16,360 nucleotides of DNA from JBOGXF01 sp050694275 (lineage in GTDB: Bacteria; Actinomycetota; CADDZG01; WHSQ01). The position numbers and the translations under genes were made by a program. Positions 1-6,888 of the stretch are shown here, piece by piece. A model generated the notes under the pieces. It saw only the letters and a program-made list of their open reading frames with translations, was not told the origin of the DNA and ran no database searches. The first letter of the stretch is position 1. Each line of letters begins with the position of its first letter. The stretch covers positions 1 through 16,360 of the forward strand of contig JBOGXF010000060.1 of the NCBI GenBank assembly GCA_050694275.1, given 5' to 3'.

Positions 1-2
1 AC

Positions 3-1280
3 CTCCTTCCAGTTGGCCTGGTTTGGAGGCTAGGTGCCCCGCCGCCTTCGGACGCGGATTCGCGGCCGAAACCTCTACGATGTGGTGGCGGTTTTAGTCT
101 CTACGATGTGCTGTCGGGAACCCGCTACGGCAGGACGGGGCACGCGAGCGTCCATCCGCTCGATCGAGAGCTCCAGCTCCCGGCGCGCACTTACAGCTAC
201 GAGATCCAGCGGCGTCTCGTGAAGGCCGCCGTGCAGGGACCTTTCGACGAGGCCGCCGCCGCCCTCGCGGACGCCACCGGCGTGGTGGTGCCCAAGCGCA
301 GCGCCGAGCAGGTGGTGGTCGAGGCCAGCGAGGACTTCGATGCCTTCTACGCGCAGTGCGCCGGCCCCGACGGCGAGGACGAGGACGGCCCCATCCTTGT
401 GGCCGCGATCGACTGCAAGGGCATCCCCATGGTGAAGCCCGAGCCCGCCGCCAAGACCGTCCGGCGCGGCAAGGGCCAGAAACGGAACAAGAAGCGGATG
501 GCGACGGTGGCCGCGGTATTCAGCCAGGCGCCGCAGCCGCGCACCCCGGAGGACGTCGTGGCCAGCCTCTTCGAGCGCGACATCTCCTTGTGCAAGCCCG
601 CGCCGCGCTCACGTCCGCAACGCAAGCGCGTGTGGGCGAGCCTGGTGGCAAGCAAGGAGGCCTTCATCACCGATGTCAGGGAGGCGGTGCTGCGGCGCGA
701 CCTGCGTCGCGACAAGACCTGGGTGATCGTCACCGATGGGGAGCGGGGCCTGCAGCGTCTGGTGTGTGAGCTCTTCGAGGGTGTCACGCTCGTCTTGGAC
801 CTTCTCCATGTCCTCGAGAAGCTGTGGGCCGCCGCCTACACCATCCATCCCGAGGGCAGCGCGCAGGCCGAGACCTTCGTGGCAGAGCGGGCGCTGCGCA
901 TCCTGCGCGGCGAGGTGAGCCAGGTCGTCAAGGGTCTGCGTCAGACGGTGACCAAACGTCGGCTCCAAGGGCACAGACGCAAGACGCTGCTCGACGTGGC
1001 CGCCTACTTGTACCGCAACCGCACGCGCATGCGTTACGACCTCTACCTCGAGAACGGCTGGCCCATCGCCAGCGGCTCGGTCGAGGGCGCCTGCAAGAAC
1101 CTGATCAAGGATCGGATGGAACGCTCCGGGATGCGATGGACGCCCGCTATGGCGGAAGCCATGCTCCGGCTGCGGGCCGTGTATCTATCCGGTGACTTCG
1201 ACGCGTATTGGGATTATCACGTCCAGCAGGACCAACTACGCCTCTACTCAGACGAGCTGTGGACCGTCGTTCCAAAATAG
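3..1280 (+). CDS. ISKra4-family transposase, 5' end missing
   Basis: Catalyses transposition of its own IS. The reading frame is open from base 3 of the window, so the 390 residues starting at the GTG at 108 are only part of the protein; family members are longer, with an N-terminal zinc-ribbon-like region. In the upstream frame RCGGGFSLYDV may be the remains of that region. Family-typical stretches (from recall, not a search) are the SLHPLD-like HPLDRELQLP near the start, the KRMATVAAVF block, an acidic core with VIVTDGERGL and LDLLHVLEKLW, and the C-terminal IASGSVEGACKNLIKDRMER followed by SGMRW and a tail with LRLRAVYLSGDFDAYW. No internal stop is present, so the visible part is intact. 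A 12-bp direct repeat (73-84 and 99-110) near the left edge shifts frame by two, so a lesion just upstream is possible. Another DDE-type family is less likely. Confidence 0.8.
   Translation, partial: LLPVGLVWRLGAPPPSDADSRPKPLRCGGGFSLYDVLSGTRYGRTGHASVHPLDRELQLPARTYSYEIQRRLVKAAVQGPFDEAAAALADATGVVVPKRSAEQVVVEASEDFDAFYAQCAGPDGEDEDGPILVAAIDCKGIPMVKPEPAAKTVRRGKGQKRNKKRMATVAAVFSQAPQPRTPEDVVASLFERDISLCKPAPRSRPQRKRVWASLVASKEAFITDVREAVLRRDLRRDKTWVIVTDGERGLQRLVCELFEGVTLVLDLLHVLEKLWAAAYTIHPEGSAQAETFVAERALRILRGEVSQVVKGLRQTVTKRRLQGHRRKTLLDVAAYLYRNRTRMRYDLYLENGWPIASGSVEGACKNLIKDRMERSGMRWTPAMAEAMLRLRAVYLSGDFDAYWDYHVQQDQLRLYSDELWTVVPK
73..110. repeat. 12-bp direct repeat, copies 26 bp apart
   Basis: CTCTACGATGTG occurs at 73-84 and again at 99-110, a perfect 12-base match with a 26-base period. 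The second copy overlaps the GTG at 108. Because 26 is not a multiple of three, the two copies encode the same LYDV peptide in different frames, which is what a small frameshifting duplication in the transposase N-terminal region would leave. Confidence 0.7.
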
Positions 1281-1319
1281 CCACACCCATTTGAAAAGGC
1301 GCAAGAAATGCCGGCGGAC

Positions 1320-1724
1320 TTAGTCCGAGGCCAGGTCGGCGATCAGTCTCTCCACACGGCTGCGGATCTCGTCTCGGATGACGCGCGTCTCGTCGAGGGA
1401 TCTGCCGTCGGGGTCGGGCAGCTCCCAGTCTTCGTAGCGCTTGCCCGGATAGATCGGGCAGGCATCCCCGCATCCCATGGTCACCACGACGTCGGCGGCC
1501 TGCACCGCGTCGTCGGTCAGCGGCTTGGGGAACTCCTTCGATAGGTCGAGCCCGAGCTCGTCCATGACCTTCACGACGTTGGGATGGATCTCGTCCGCGG
1601 GAGTGGAGCCGGCCGACCGGACCCCGATCTTGCCGTCGGCCATGTCGTCGAGCAGGGCCGCGGCCATCTGGGACCGGCCCGCGTTGTGCACGCAGACGAA
1701 CAGGACCTCGGGCACCTCACTCAC
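1320..1724 (-). CDS. arsC: Arsenate reductase, low-molecular-weight phosphatase fold
   Basis: Reduces arsenate to arsenite in the cytoplasm. The 134-residue protein has the usual family length. The P-loop CVHNAGRS (Cys11 to Arg17, CX5R) opens it, and DPDG near residue 104 supplies the likely general acid Asp. Two further cysteines, Cys85 and Cys89 in MGCGDACP, sit where the resolving cysteines of thioredoxin-linked ArsC lie. Whether thioredoxin or mycothiol is the reductant cannot be told from sequence; mycothiol coupling is known in Actinomycetota. The GTG start at 1724 is supported by a GGAGG (1733-1737) eight bases upstream. It lies 32 bp downstream of the SOD gene on the same strand, so the two are probably cotranscribed. 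No arsR or arsenite exporter gene is visible. A plain protein tyrosine phosphatase is the alternative, less likely given the Cys pair. Confidence 0.88.
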   Translation of the reverse strand: MSEVPEVLFVCVHNAGRSQMAAALLDDMADGKIGVRSAGSTPADEIHPNVVKVMDELGLDLSKEFPKPLTDDAVQAADVVVTMGCGDACPIYPGKRYEDWELPDPDGRSLDETRVIRDEIRSRVERLIADLASD

Positions 1725-1732
1725 TTTCTCGG

Positions 1733-1737
1733 CCTCC
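1733..1737 (-). promoter_or_regulatory. RBS deciding the arsC GTG start
   Basis: GGAGG on the minus strand, eight bases before the GTG at 1724. No ATG in the same frame lies nearby, so this site fixes the start. Confidence 0.7.
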
Positions 1738-1756
1738 TCGGCAAGTGGGTCTTCTT

Positions 1757-3400
1757 CTAAGGAGCTGTAACCGGCCGAATGAGCTCACACTTCCTGAGCA
1801 CGTCGCGGCCCCCGCCTCCGATGCAGGTGTCCCCGCCGCGCCCTCCCTTGAGCACGTCGTCGCCGGCCCGGCCCCAGAGGGTGTCGGGGCCTCTCCCTCC
1901 GCCGAGCCGGTCGTCGCCGCTTCCGCCGAACAGGGTGTCGCTCTTGCGTCCGCCGAAGATCCGGTCGGCGCCCGCGTTACCGCGAAGAGTGTCGGTCCCA
2001 CTGCCGCCGTGGATCCGGTCGTTGCCACCTCTTCCCTTGATGACGTCGTCTCCACGGAGGCCGCAGATGAGGTCGCGCTCGTCGGTGCCGGCAAGAACGT
2101 CGTCGCCCGGAGTGCCCACGACCACGTCGGCGTCCCCGTCACCGTCGGTGTCGACGCGCGCCCCCTCGGCAAATCCGACACACGGGCCACGCTGGACGAT
2201 CTTCTCGACCACGCCGCACGCGACCCGGCCCCCGGCATCGCCGGTCCGCAGGGTTGTGTCGGGCGCGGGCCCGGGGACCTCCTGCACCCCAGCGGTCGAG
2301 TCGTCCCCATCGTGGTAGTAGGCGCGCTGCGAGAACGTTCCGTCGGGATTCTGCACGTCGGTCGCGGGGATGTTGGCGTAGTTGTCGGGATTCGCGTGCA
2401 CGATGACGGCGACGTCGGCGTCGGCCAGCTCGCGCACGCCGAAGCGGTCGGTCTCGAACTCGGAGAACGCAGATCCATCCTGAGCCGCGAGCACGAGCGG
2501 CATGTCTCCGGCGTGATCGCGATGGTCGGTACCTTGCGGGTTGTAGTGACCCCCGGCAGCGGTGAAATCGGGGCTGCACGCGCCGACGTCGTGGACATGG
2601 AAGCCGTGGAAACCGGGCGAGAGCGCGCCCTCGTCGAAGAACGCGGTCGCCCTCACGCCTCCGTCCCCGGCCGGTACGAAGCCGATCTCGCCGATGGACT
2701 CGCCCGCGGGGTTGCGCAGGTCGGCGAACGCGCTCGGCGGCACGATAGCTCCAGGCGGGAAACCCTCATCCGACCCTTCGACCACACCGCACGCGACCCG
2801 GCCCCCGGCGTCGCCGGTCCGCAGGGTCGTGTCCGCTGCGGGCCCCGGCTGAAGCTGGAGCCCGGGCGCGGCATCGTTGGCGTCGTGGTAATAGGCGCGT
2901 TGTGAGAACGTCCCGTCGGGATTCTGCACGTCGGTCGCAGGGATGTTGGCGTAGTTGTCGGGATTGGCGTGCACGATCACCGCGACGTCGCCCGCGACAA
3001 GCTGCTCGACGGTGAAGCGATCCGTCAGATACGAGGCGGTCGCGGCGCCGTCTTCGTTGGCGAGCAGCACCGGCAGGTCGCCCGCATGGTCCCCATGATC
3101 GTCGCCTCCCGGGTTGTAGTGGCCGGCGGCGGCTGTGAAGTCGGGGCTGCAAGCCCCGACGTCGTGAACGTGGAAGCCGTGGAACCCCGGGGTCAGCCCC
3201 TCTACCCGGACGTCGACGCGCGCAATTATATCGGCGATCTGAAAGAAGGAAGCCGTGCCGACCGGATTCCCGGACGTATCGACGAGGTCCGCGAACGCCA
3301 CGTTGGGAACGGGAGAACCCGGCTGCCCGGCAGCCGCTCCCGCCAGCGCGCCGGAAAGCATCAAGACCAGAGCGATGCCTACAAATCGCATACGAAGCAC
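1757..3400 (-). CDS. Secreted double Cu/Zn superoxide dismutase with RTX tail
   Basis: Predicted to dismutate superoxide outside the membrane. The 547-residue protein has a signal peptide (MLRMR then a hydrophobic stretch, residues 6-24), SOD domain 1 (about 32-207), SOD domain 2 (about 222-398) and a C-terminal region with an EF-hand-like DTDGDGDAD loop (417-425) followed by about ten glycine/aspartate nonapeptides of RTX type (429-532). Copper and zinc ligands are present in both domains: H77, H79, H94, H102, H105, D108, H144 in the first and H268, H270, H285, H293, H296, D299, H335 in the second. The disulfide pair (C84/C204, C274/C395) and active-site Arg (R201, R392) are also kept. The loop between the two zinc histidines is very short (HxxH). 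GTG at 3400 has GGAGG six bases upstream; ATG at 3391 is an alternative. A typical bacterial SodC has one domain of about 150-200 residues, so the duplication and RTX fusion are unusual. Confidence 0.85.
   Translation of the reverse strand: MLRMRFVGIALVLMLSGALAGAAAGQPGSPVPNVAFADLVDTSGNPVGTASFFQIADIIARVDVRVEGLTPGFHGFHVHDVGACSPDFTAAAGHYNPGGDDHGDHAGDLPVLLANEDGAATASYLTDRFTVEQLVAGDVAVIVHANPDNYANIPATDVQNPDGTFSQRAYYHDANDAAPGLQLQPGPAADTTLRTGDAGGRVACGVVEGSDEGFPPGAIVPPSAFADLRNPAGESIGEIGFVPAGDGGVRATAFFDEGALSPGFHGFHVHDVGACSPDFTAAGGHYNPQGTDHRDHAGDMPLVLAAQDGSAFSEFETDRFGVRELADADVAVIVHANPDNYANIPATDVQNPDGTFSQRAYYHDGDDSTAGVQEVPGPAPDTTLRTGDAGGRVACGVVEKIVQRGPCVGFAEGARVDTDGDGDADVVVGTPGDDVLAGTDERDLICGLRGDDVIKGRGGNDRIHGGSGTDTLRGNAGADRIFGGRKSDTLFGGSGDDRLGGGRGPDTLWGRAGDDVLKGGRGGDTCIGGGGRDVLRKCELIRPVTAP
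2214..2990 (-). repeat. Intragenic 573-bp-period duplication in the SOD gene
   Basis: The 97 bases at 2321-2417 and 2894-2990 are the same apart from about seven substitutions. The stretch beginning at 2214 matches that at 2787 with the same 573-bp offset, which equals 191 codons, the spacing between equivalent ligands (H77 and H268). Three of the substitutions are clearly silent. The divergent stretches lie in the N-terminal part of each domain. Confidence 0.85.
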
Positions 3401-3406
3401 AACCCA

Positions 3407-3411
3407 CCTCC
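3407..3411 (-). promoter_or_regulatory. RBS deciding the SOD GTG start
   Basis: GGAGG on the minus strand six bases before the GTG at 3400. The in-frame ATG at 3391 would be 15 bases away, so the GTG is preferred. The 57-bp gap to the E1 alpha gene otherwise shows no obvious hairpin. Confidence 0.6.
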
Positions 3412-3457
3412 CGCGCAGCCATCCGTCGACCGCATCCTCGCGCAGCGGCGGGCGAAG

Positions 3458-4507
3458 TCAAAGGGAGTCGAGCTGTTCGCGGCCCTCGCGCAGCGTCCAG
3501 GGCGCGCCGGACGCGTAGACGTAGTCGAACAGGACGTCGGAGCTCGGGCGCTCGGTCGCATCGAGCTCGGCGACCGCACCGGCGATCGTGGCGCGCGCCT
3601 GCTCGAAGATTTCCTGCTCACCGTTATCGTCGATGAGGCCAGAACGTTTCAGGAACGACGAGGTACGCGCCACCGGCTCCAATGCCTCCCACCTTCGTGT
3701 CTCCGACTCGTCGCGGTAGAGCGTGGGGTCGTCGGCGGTGGCGTGGCCTTTCATGCGATAAGTCAGCGCCTCGATGAGCGTCGGGCCTTCGCCTGCGCGA
3801 GCGGCCGCGAGCGCGTCCGCCGTCGCCTTCCAGCACGCGACGACGTCGAAACCGTCGACCCGGACGCCGGGCATGCCGTACGCCTCGGCTTTCTCGGCGA
3901 CCGTCGCGGTCGCGCTCTGCCGGGAGAAGGGAGTCGATATCGCCCATTGGTTGTTGACGCAGAAGAACACGGTCGGAACCTTGAAGACCGCGGCAAAGTT
4001 CATCGCCTCGTGGAAGTCGCCTTCGGAGGTCGCGCCGTCGCCGAACCACACGAGCGATGCGACGCTGTCTCCTCGGATCTTCGCCGCCCACGCGAGCCCG
4101 ACCGCATGCGGCAGATGGGTTCCGATCGGAATGCAAATCGGAGCGACGCGGTGCGCGCGCGGATTCCAGAAGCCGAGCTCACCCCCGTAGCCACGCCGGT
4201 ACTTGAGCGGCGTTGAGGGGGGGACTCCGCGCAGGATCCCGATCGCGTTCTGCCGGTACGAGGGAAAGACCCAGTCCGTGGCCTCACAGGCCCGCAGAGG
4301 ACCCGCCTGCGTCGCCTCCTCGCCCCAGAACGGCGGATAGTTCCCGATGCGACCCTGGCGCTGGAGCTTGACCGCGCGCTCGTCGAACGTCCGCAACAAG
4401 ACCATTGCCGAGAACATCTCGAGCAGATCGTTCGGGCCGAGGCCGGCGGGAAGGGGGCGATCGTCGAGATCCCGGCCGTTGCCGACGAACCGGAGGAGCT
4501 CGGTCAC
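3458..4507 (-). CDS. pdhA: Pyruvate dehydrogenase-type E1 component, alpha subunit
   Basis: Thiamine-diphosphate-dependent 2-oxo acid dehydrogenase subunit that decarboxylates pyruvate or a branched-chain 2-oxo acid and passes the acyl group to E2. The start is GTG at 4507, whose GTGA overlaps the asd stop, giving 349 residues, close to bacterial E1 alpha lengths. The frame stays open upstream to 4630, but that stretch lies inside asd. The thiamine-diphosphate motif runs from GDGATSEGDFHEAMN (156-170) to VNNQWAIS (184-191). The substrate-side GTHLPHAVG (129-137) and the loop YRMKGHATADDP (250-261), where mitochondrial homologues are phosphorylated, are both present. E1 alpha works only with E1 beta, yet neither E1 beta nor E2 follows; the next gene is the SOD. 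Sequence alone does not settle pyruvate against branched-chain substrates. Coupling to asd implies cotranslation with lysC and asd. Confidence 0.85.
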   Translation of the reverse strand: MTELLRFVGNGRDLDDRPLPAGLGPNDLLEMFSAMVLLRTFDERAVKLQRQGRIGNYPPFWGEEATQAGPLRACEATDWVFPSYRQNAIGILRGVPPSTPLKYRRGYGGELGFWNPRAHRVAPICIPIGTHLPHAVGLAWAAKIRGDSVASLVWFGDGATSEGDFHEAMNFAAVFKVPTVFFCVNNQWAISTPFSRQSATATVAEKAEAYGMPGVRVDGFDVVACWKATADALAAARAGEGPTLIEALTYRMKGHATADDPTLYRDESETRRWEALEPVARTSSFLKRSGLIDDNGEQEIFEQARATIAGAVAELDATERPSSDVLFDYVYASGAPWTLREGREQLDSL

Positions 4508-5529
4508 ACGAGCAGCTCGGCGACCTGAACGGTGTTGAGCGCCGCCCCCTTGCGCAGGTTGTCTGCGACGCAAAAGAACTCGAGCGACTTGTTGTCGAAG
4601 AGATCCTGCCGGATGCGACCGACGTAGCACGCGTCGCGGCCTGCGGCTTCGAGCGGAGTCGGGTAGACGTCGGCGGCCGGATCGTCGACAACCTCGACGC
4701 CCGGCGCTGCTTCGAGGATGGCGCGTGCCTGCTCCGGAGTGATCGGCTGCGAGAACTCGGCATGCACCGCGACCCCGTGCCCAACCACGACCGGAACGCG
4801 CACGCAGGTCGCGGTCACGGCAAGATTCGGCAGGGCCATGATCTTCCGGGTCTCATAGCAGAGCTTGAGCTCTTCGCTGGTGTAGCCGTGCTCCTTGAGC
4901 GATCCACACTGGGGTATCACGTTCATCGCAATCGGGTGCGGGAACGCGTCGCCCGCCTCGAGCACGTCGCGCCCGAACCCGCGCGTGACCGCGTCGGCCT
5001 CCTTCGACGCGGTTTCGGTCTGATCCCACAGATCGTCGACTCCCGCTTTCCCCGAGCCCGACGCGGCCTGATAAGACGCGATCACCAAACGCTCGACCGG
5101 CACGCGCTCATGGAGCGCCGCCAGCGGCACCACCATCGCGAGGGTCGTGCAGTTCGGGCTGGCGATGATGCCCTTCGGGCGCTCGGAGGCTGTTGCGGGA
5201 TTGATCTCGGGCACGACGAGCGGGACGTCGGGATCGAGCCGAAACGCAGCCGAGTTGTCGACGACGATCGCCCCCTTGTCCACCGCGACCGGAGCCCACT
5301 CGAGAGACAGCTCGTCGGGCACATCGAACAACGCGATGTCGGCGTCCTCGAAGACGTCCGGCGCGAGCGCGACAACCTCTACCTGGTCCCCGTTGAAATC
5401 GAGCTTTCGCCCGGCCGAACGAGGCGACGCGACCGGGACGAGCTCCTGGAGTGGAAAGTCGCGCTCCTGCAGGATCGAGAGGATCTCGGTTCCGACCGCC
5501 CCGGTGGCGCCGACGAGGACGACCTTCAT
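4504..5529 (-). CDS. asd: Aspartate-semialdehyde dehydrogenase
   Basis: Reduces aspartyl phosphate to aspartate semialdehyde with NADPH, the second step of the lysine, threonine, methionine and diaminopimelate pathway. The 341 residues match the family. VGATGAVG (6-13) is the dinucleotide-binding loop, SPNCTTLAMV (124-133) holds catalytic Cys127, and QAASGSGKAG (154-163) and the RVPVVVGHG region (His251 likely the base) follow. The ATG at 5529 overlaps the lysC TGA as ATGA. The frame is open upstream as far as 6120, but that part lies inside lysC and has no family similarity, so it is excluded. It feeds directly on the product of LysC, its operon neighbour, as in many Actinomycetota. Confidence 0.96.
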   Translation of the reverse strand: MKVVLVGATGAVGTEILSILQERDFPLQELVPVASPRSAGRKLDFNGDQVEVVALAPDVFEDADIALFDVPDELSLEWAPVAVDKGAIVVDNSAAFRLDPDVPLVVPEINPATASERPKGIIASPNCTTLAMVVPLAALHERVPVERLVIASYQAASGSGKAGVDDLWDQTETASKEADAVTRGFGRDVLEAGDAFPHPIAMNVIPQCGSLKEHGYTSEELKLCYETRKIMALPNLAVTATCVRVPVVVGHGVAVHAEFSQPITPEQARAILEAAPGVEVVDDPAADVYPTPLEAAGRDACYVGRIRQDLFDNKSLEFFCVADNLRKGAALNTVQVAELLV

Positions 5530-6095
5530 CGCGCCTCCTCTTGTGCTTCTTGTGCATCGCCGCGCAGCGCCTCGATCTCTCCCGTCACGGTCGCGGGGTG
5601 CTCCTCTCGGTAGACGACATCCTTGGAAAGCCGGAAGCGGTCGTGGATCGCCGTGACCGCGCGATCGACATCGGCGGCGCGCACCACGCACGACACGCGG
5701 ATCGAAGACGTCGAGATGATCTCGATGTTGATGCCGGATTCGGCGAGCGCATCGAACATGTCGGCCGCGACGCCCGGATGCGTCTTCATCCCGGCCCCCA
5801 CCAGAGAAACCTTGGCGATGTCGGGGTCGGTTTTCACTCCCGCGGCTCCGACGTCGGTCGCGGTGCGATCGAGGATCGCCTCGGCACGTCGCAAGTCGTC
5901 CTTCGGCAGCGTGAACGAGATGTCGGTCGTTCCCCCCTCGGACACGTTCTGCACGATCATGTCGATGTTGATGTCCTCGTCGGCGAGGGGGCGGAAGACG
6001 CGCACCGCGACTCCCGGTCGATCGGGCACTCCGAAAATCGTGACCTTCGCTTCCGAGGTGTCGTGTGCGATCCCGGAGATGATCGCCTTCTCCAT
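5526..6095 (-). CDS. lysC: Aspartate kinase beta subunit, internal in-frame start
   Basis: Same frame as lysC, starting at Met247 (MEKAIISGIAHDTSE). It would yield a 189-residue protein of just the two ACT regulatory domains. In Bacillus subtilis and Corynebacterium glutamicum the beta subunit is made from an internal start at this same junction, giving an alpha2-beta2 enzyme. Here a full AGGAGG stands eight bases before the ATG, a better ribosome site than the one before the alpha start. That two proteins are made is inference from family knowledge plus this site. Confidence 0.75.
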   Translation of the reverse strand: MEKAIISGIAHDTSEAKVTIFGVPDRPGVAVRVFRPLADEDINIDMIVQNVSEGGTTDISFTLPKDDLRRAEAILDRTATDVGAAGVKTDPDIAKVSLVGAGMKTHPGVAADMFDALAESGINIEIISTSSIRVSCVVRAADVDRAVTAIHDRFRLSKDVVYREEHPATVTGEIEALRGDAQEAQEEAR

Positions 6096-6833
6096 GCGTT
6101 CGTCCTCCTCTCGCACCCACGTCCCCTCATCGTCGGAGAAAGACGATCTGACGTGGACGAGCACTCCGTGGTTACGAGCGTATTCGACGCATCGAAGCTG
6201 CAGGACCTTGGCCCCCCCGGCCGACAGCTCGAGCATCTCCTCGTAAGAGACCGCGTGTAGCTTTTGTGCGTCGGGCACGAGCCGAGGATCCGCGGTGAAG
6301 ACGCCCGTGACGTCGGTGTAGATCTCGCACACGTCGGCATTGAGCGCGGCCGCGAGCGCAACCGCAGTGGTGTCCGACCCCCCGCGGCCGAGAGTGGTGA
6401 CGTCGTAGTCGGTCGAGACGCCCTGGAAGCCCGCGACGATGACGATGCGGCCGTCCTGCAGCGCCTTGAGCACGCGGTCCGCGCGTACCTCGAGGATGCG
6501 CGCCCTGCCGTGGACCGTGTCGGTGACGATGCCCGCTTGCGATCCGGTGAAGCTGATCGCGTGGTGGCCGAGTTCGTTGATCGCCATCGACAGAAGCGCC
6601 ATCGAGATCCGCTCGCCCGCGGTCAGTAGCATGTCCAGCTCGCGGACATGGGGGGCCGGGGTGACCTCGGAGGCGAGCCTCAGGAGCTCGTCGGTGGTGT
6701 GGCCCATGGCCGACACCACCACGCACACCTGCTGCCCGGCCTCGGCGGCCCGCACCACTCGGTGCGCGACGCGCGTGATGCGCTCGGCATCGCCGACCGA
6801 CGTGCCCCCGTATTTCTGTACGACTACGGCCAT
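5526..6833 (-). CDS. lysC: Aspartate kinase, alpha subunit
   Basis: Phosphorylates aspartate, the committed step to lysine, threonine, methionine and cell-wall diaminopimelate. From the ATG at 6833 it has 435 residues, like the Corynebacterium LysC class. KYGGTSVGD (7-15) binds ATP phosphates, FTGSQAGI and the GRGGSDTTA stretch (149-157) complete the kinase domain, and two ACT domains follow (about 260-330 and 340-405). QNVSEGGTTDISF (295-307) and KVSLVGAGMK correspond to the lysine/threonine effector site in the Corynebacterium enzyme, so concerted feedback inhibition is likely. A GTG at 6839 is an alternative start two codons upstream; TAGG eight bases before the ATG favours the ATG. It is first in a run with asd and the E1 alpha gene. 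An internal start for a beta subunit is listed separately. Confidence 0.95.
   Translation of the reverse strand: MAVVVQKYGGTSVGDAERITRVAHRVVRAAEAGQQVCVVVSAMGHTTDELLRLASEVTPAPHVRELDMLLTAGERISMALLSMAINELGHHAISFTGSQAGIVTDTVHGRARILEVRADRVLKALQDGRIVIVAGFQGVSTDYDVTTLGRGGSDTTAVALAAALNADVCEIYTDVTGVFTADPRLVPDAQKLHAVSYEEMLELSAGGAKVLQLRCVEYARNHGVLVHVRSSFSDDEGTWVREEDERMEKAIISGIAHDTSEAKVTIFGVPDRPGVAVRVFRPLADEDINIDMIVQNVSEGGTTDISFTLPKDDLRRAEAILDRTATDVGAAGVKTDPDIAKVSLVGAGMKTHPGVAADMFDALAESGINIEIISTSSIRVSCVVRAADVDRAVTAIHDRFRLSKDVVYREEHPATVTGEIEALRGDAQEAQEEAR
6104..6109 (-). promoter_or_regulatory. Internal Shine-Dalgarno for the LysC beta subunit
   Basis: AGGAGG inside lysC, eight bases before the ATG at 6095. 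It encodes part of the acidic REEDER linker between kinase and ACT domains, where codon choice is free to keep such a site. Confidence 0.7.
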
Positions 6834-6888
6834 GGGCACAACCTACCGGCTCCGCCCCGACCGCTCGGGAATCCGGCACGAATGCAAC

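Larger units (their letters stand above)
1..1310 (+). mobile_element. ISKra4-type insertion sequence, left part outside window
   Basis: The element is defined by its transposase. Its left end lies outside the window. Its right end should fall between the transposase stop (1280) and the arsC stop (1320): the stretch 1281-1310, starting CCACACCCATTTG, is the likely terminal region, but without the left end the inverted repeat and target duplication cannot be shown. The insertion sits tail to tail with arsC and leaves arsC intact, so it probably landed just beyond the arsC-sod transcription unit. Confidence 0.6.

Noticed and set aside
1..30. Imperfect CCTCC/GGAGG inverted repeat at the left edge as an IS end
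   Set aside because: The transposase frame is already open through it, so it lies inside the coding region.
1315..1327. CGGACT/AGTCCG palindrome as a terminator between the transposase and arsC
   Set aside because: Only one base separates the arms, so the RNA hairpin would be short, and it lies over the arsC stop with no T-run.
1757..2120. RTX region as a separate toxin or adhesin gene
   Set aside because: It is in frame with the SOD domains with no stop or start between them.
1745..4216. Long plus-strand open frames opposite the SOD and E1 alpha genes
   Set aside because: They are shadows created by high GC third positions of the minus-strand genes; no recognisable domains.
4405..5613. 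A 402-codon plus-strand frame opposite asd
   Set aside because: It mirrors the codon pattern of asd and encodes arginine/aspartate-rich sequence without domains.
5530..6120. Upstream extension of the asd frame, 197 codons
   Set aside because: It lies antisense-free but out of frame inside lysC, has arginine-rich shadow composition and no family similarity; the ATG at 5529 with its ATGA overlap is the start.
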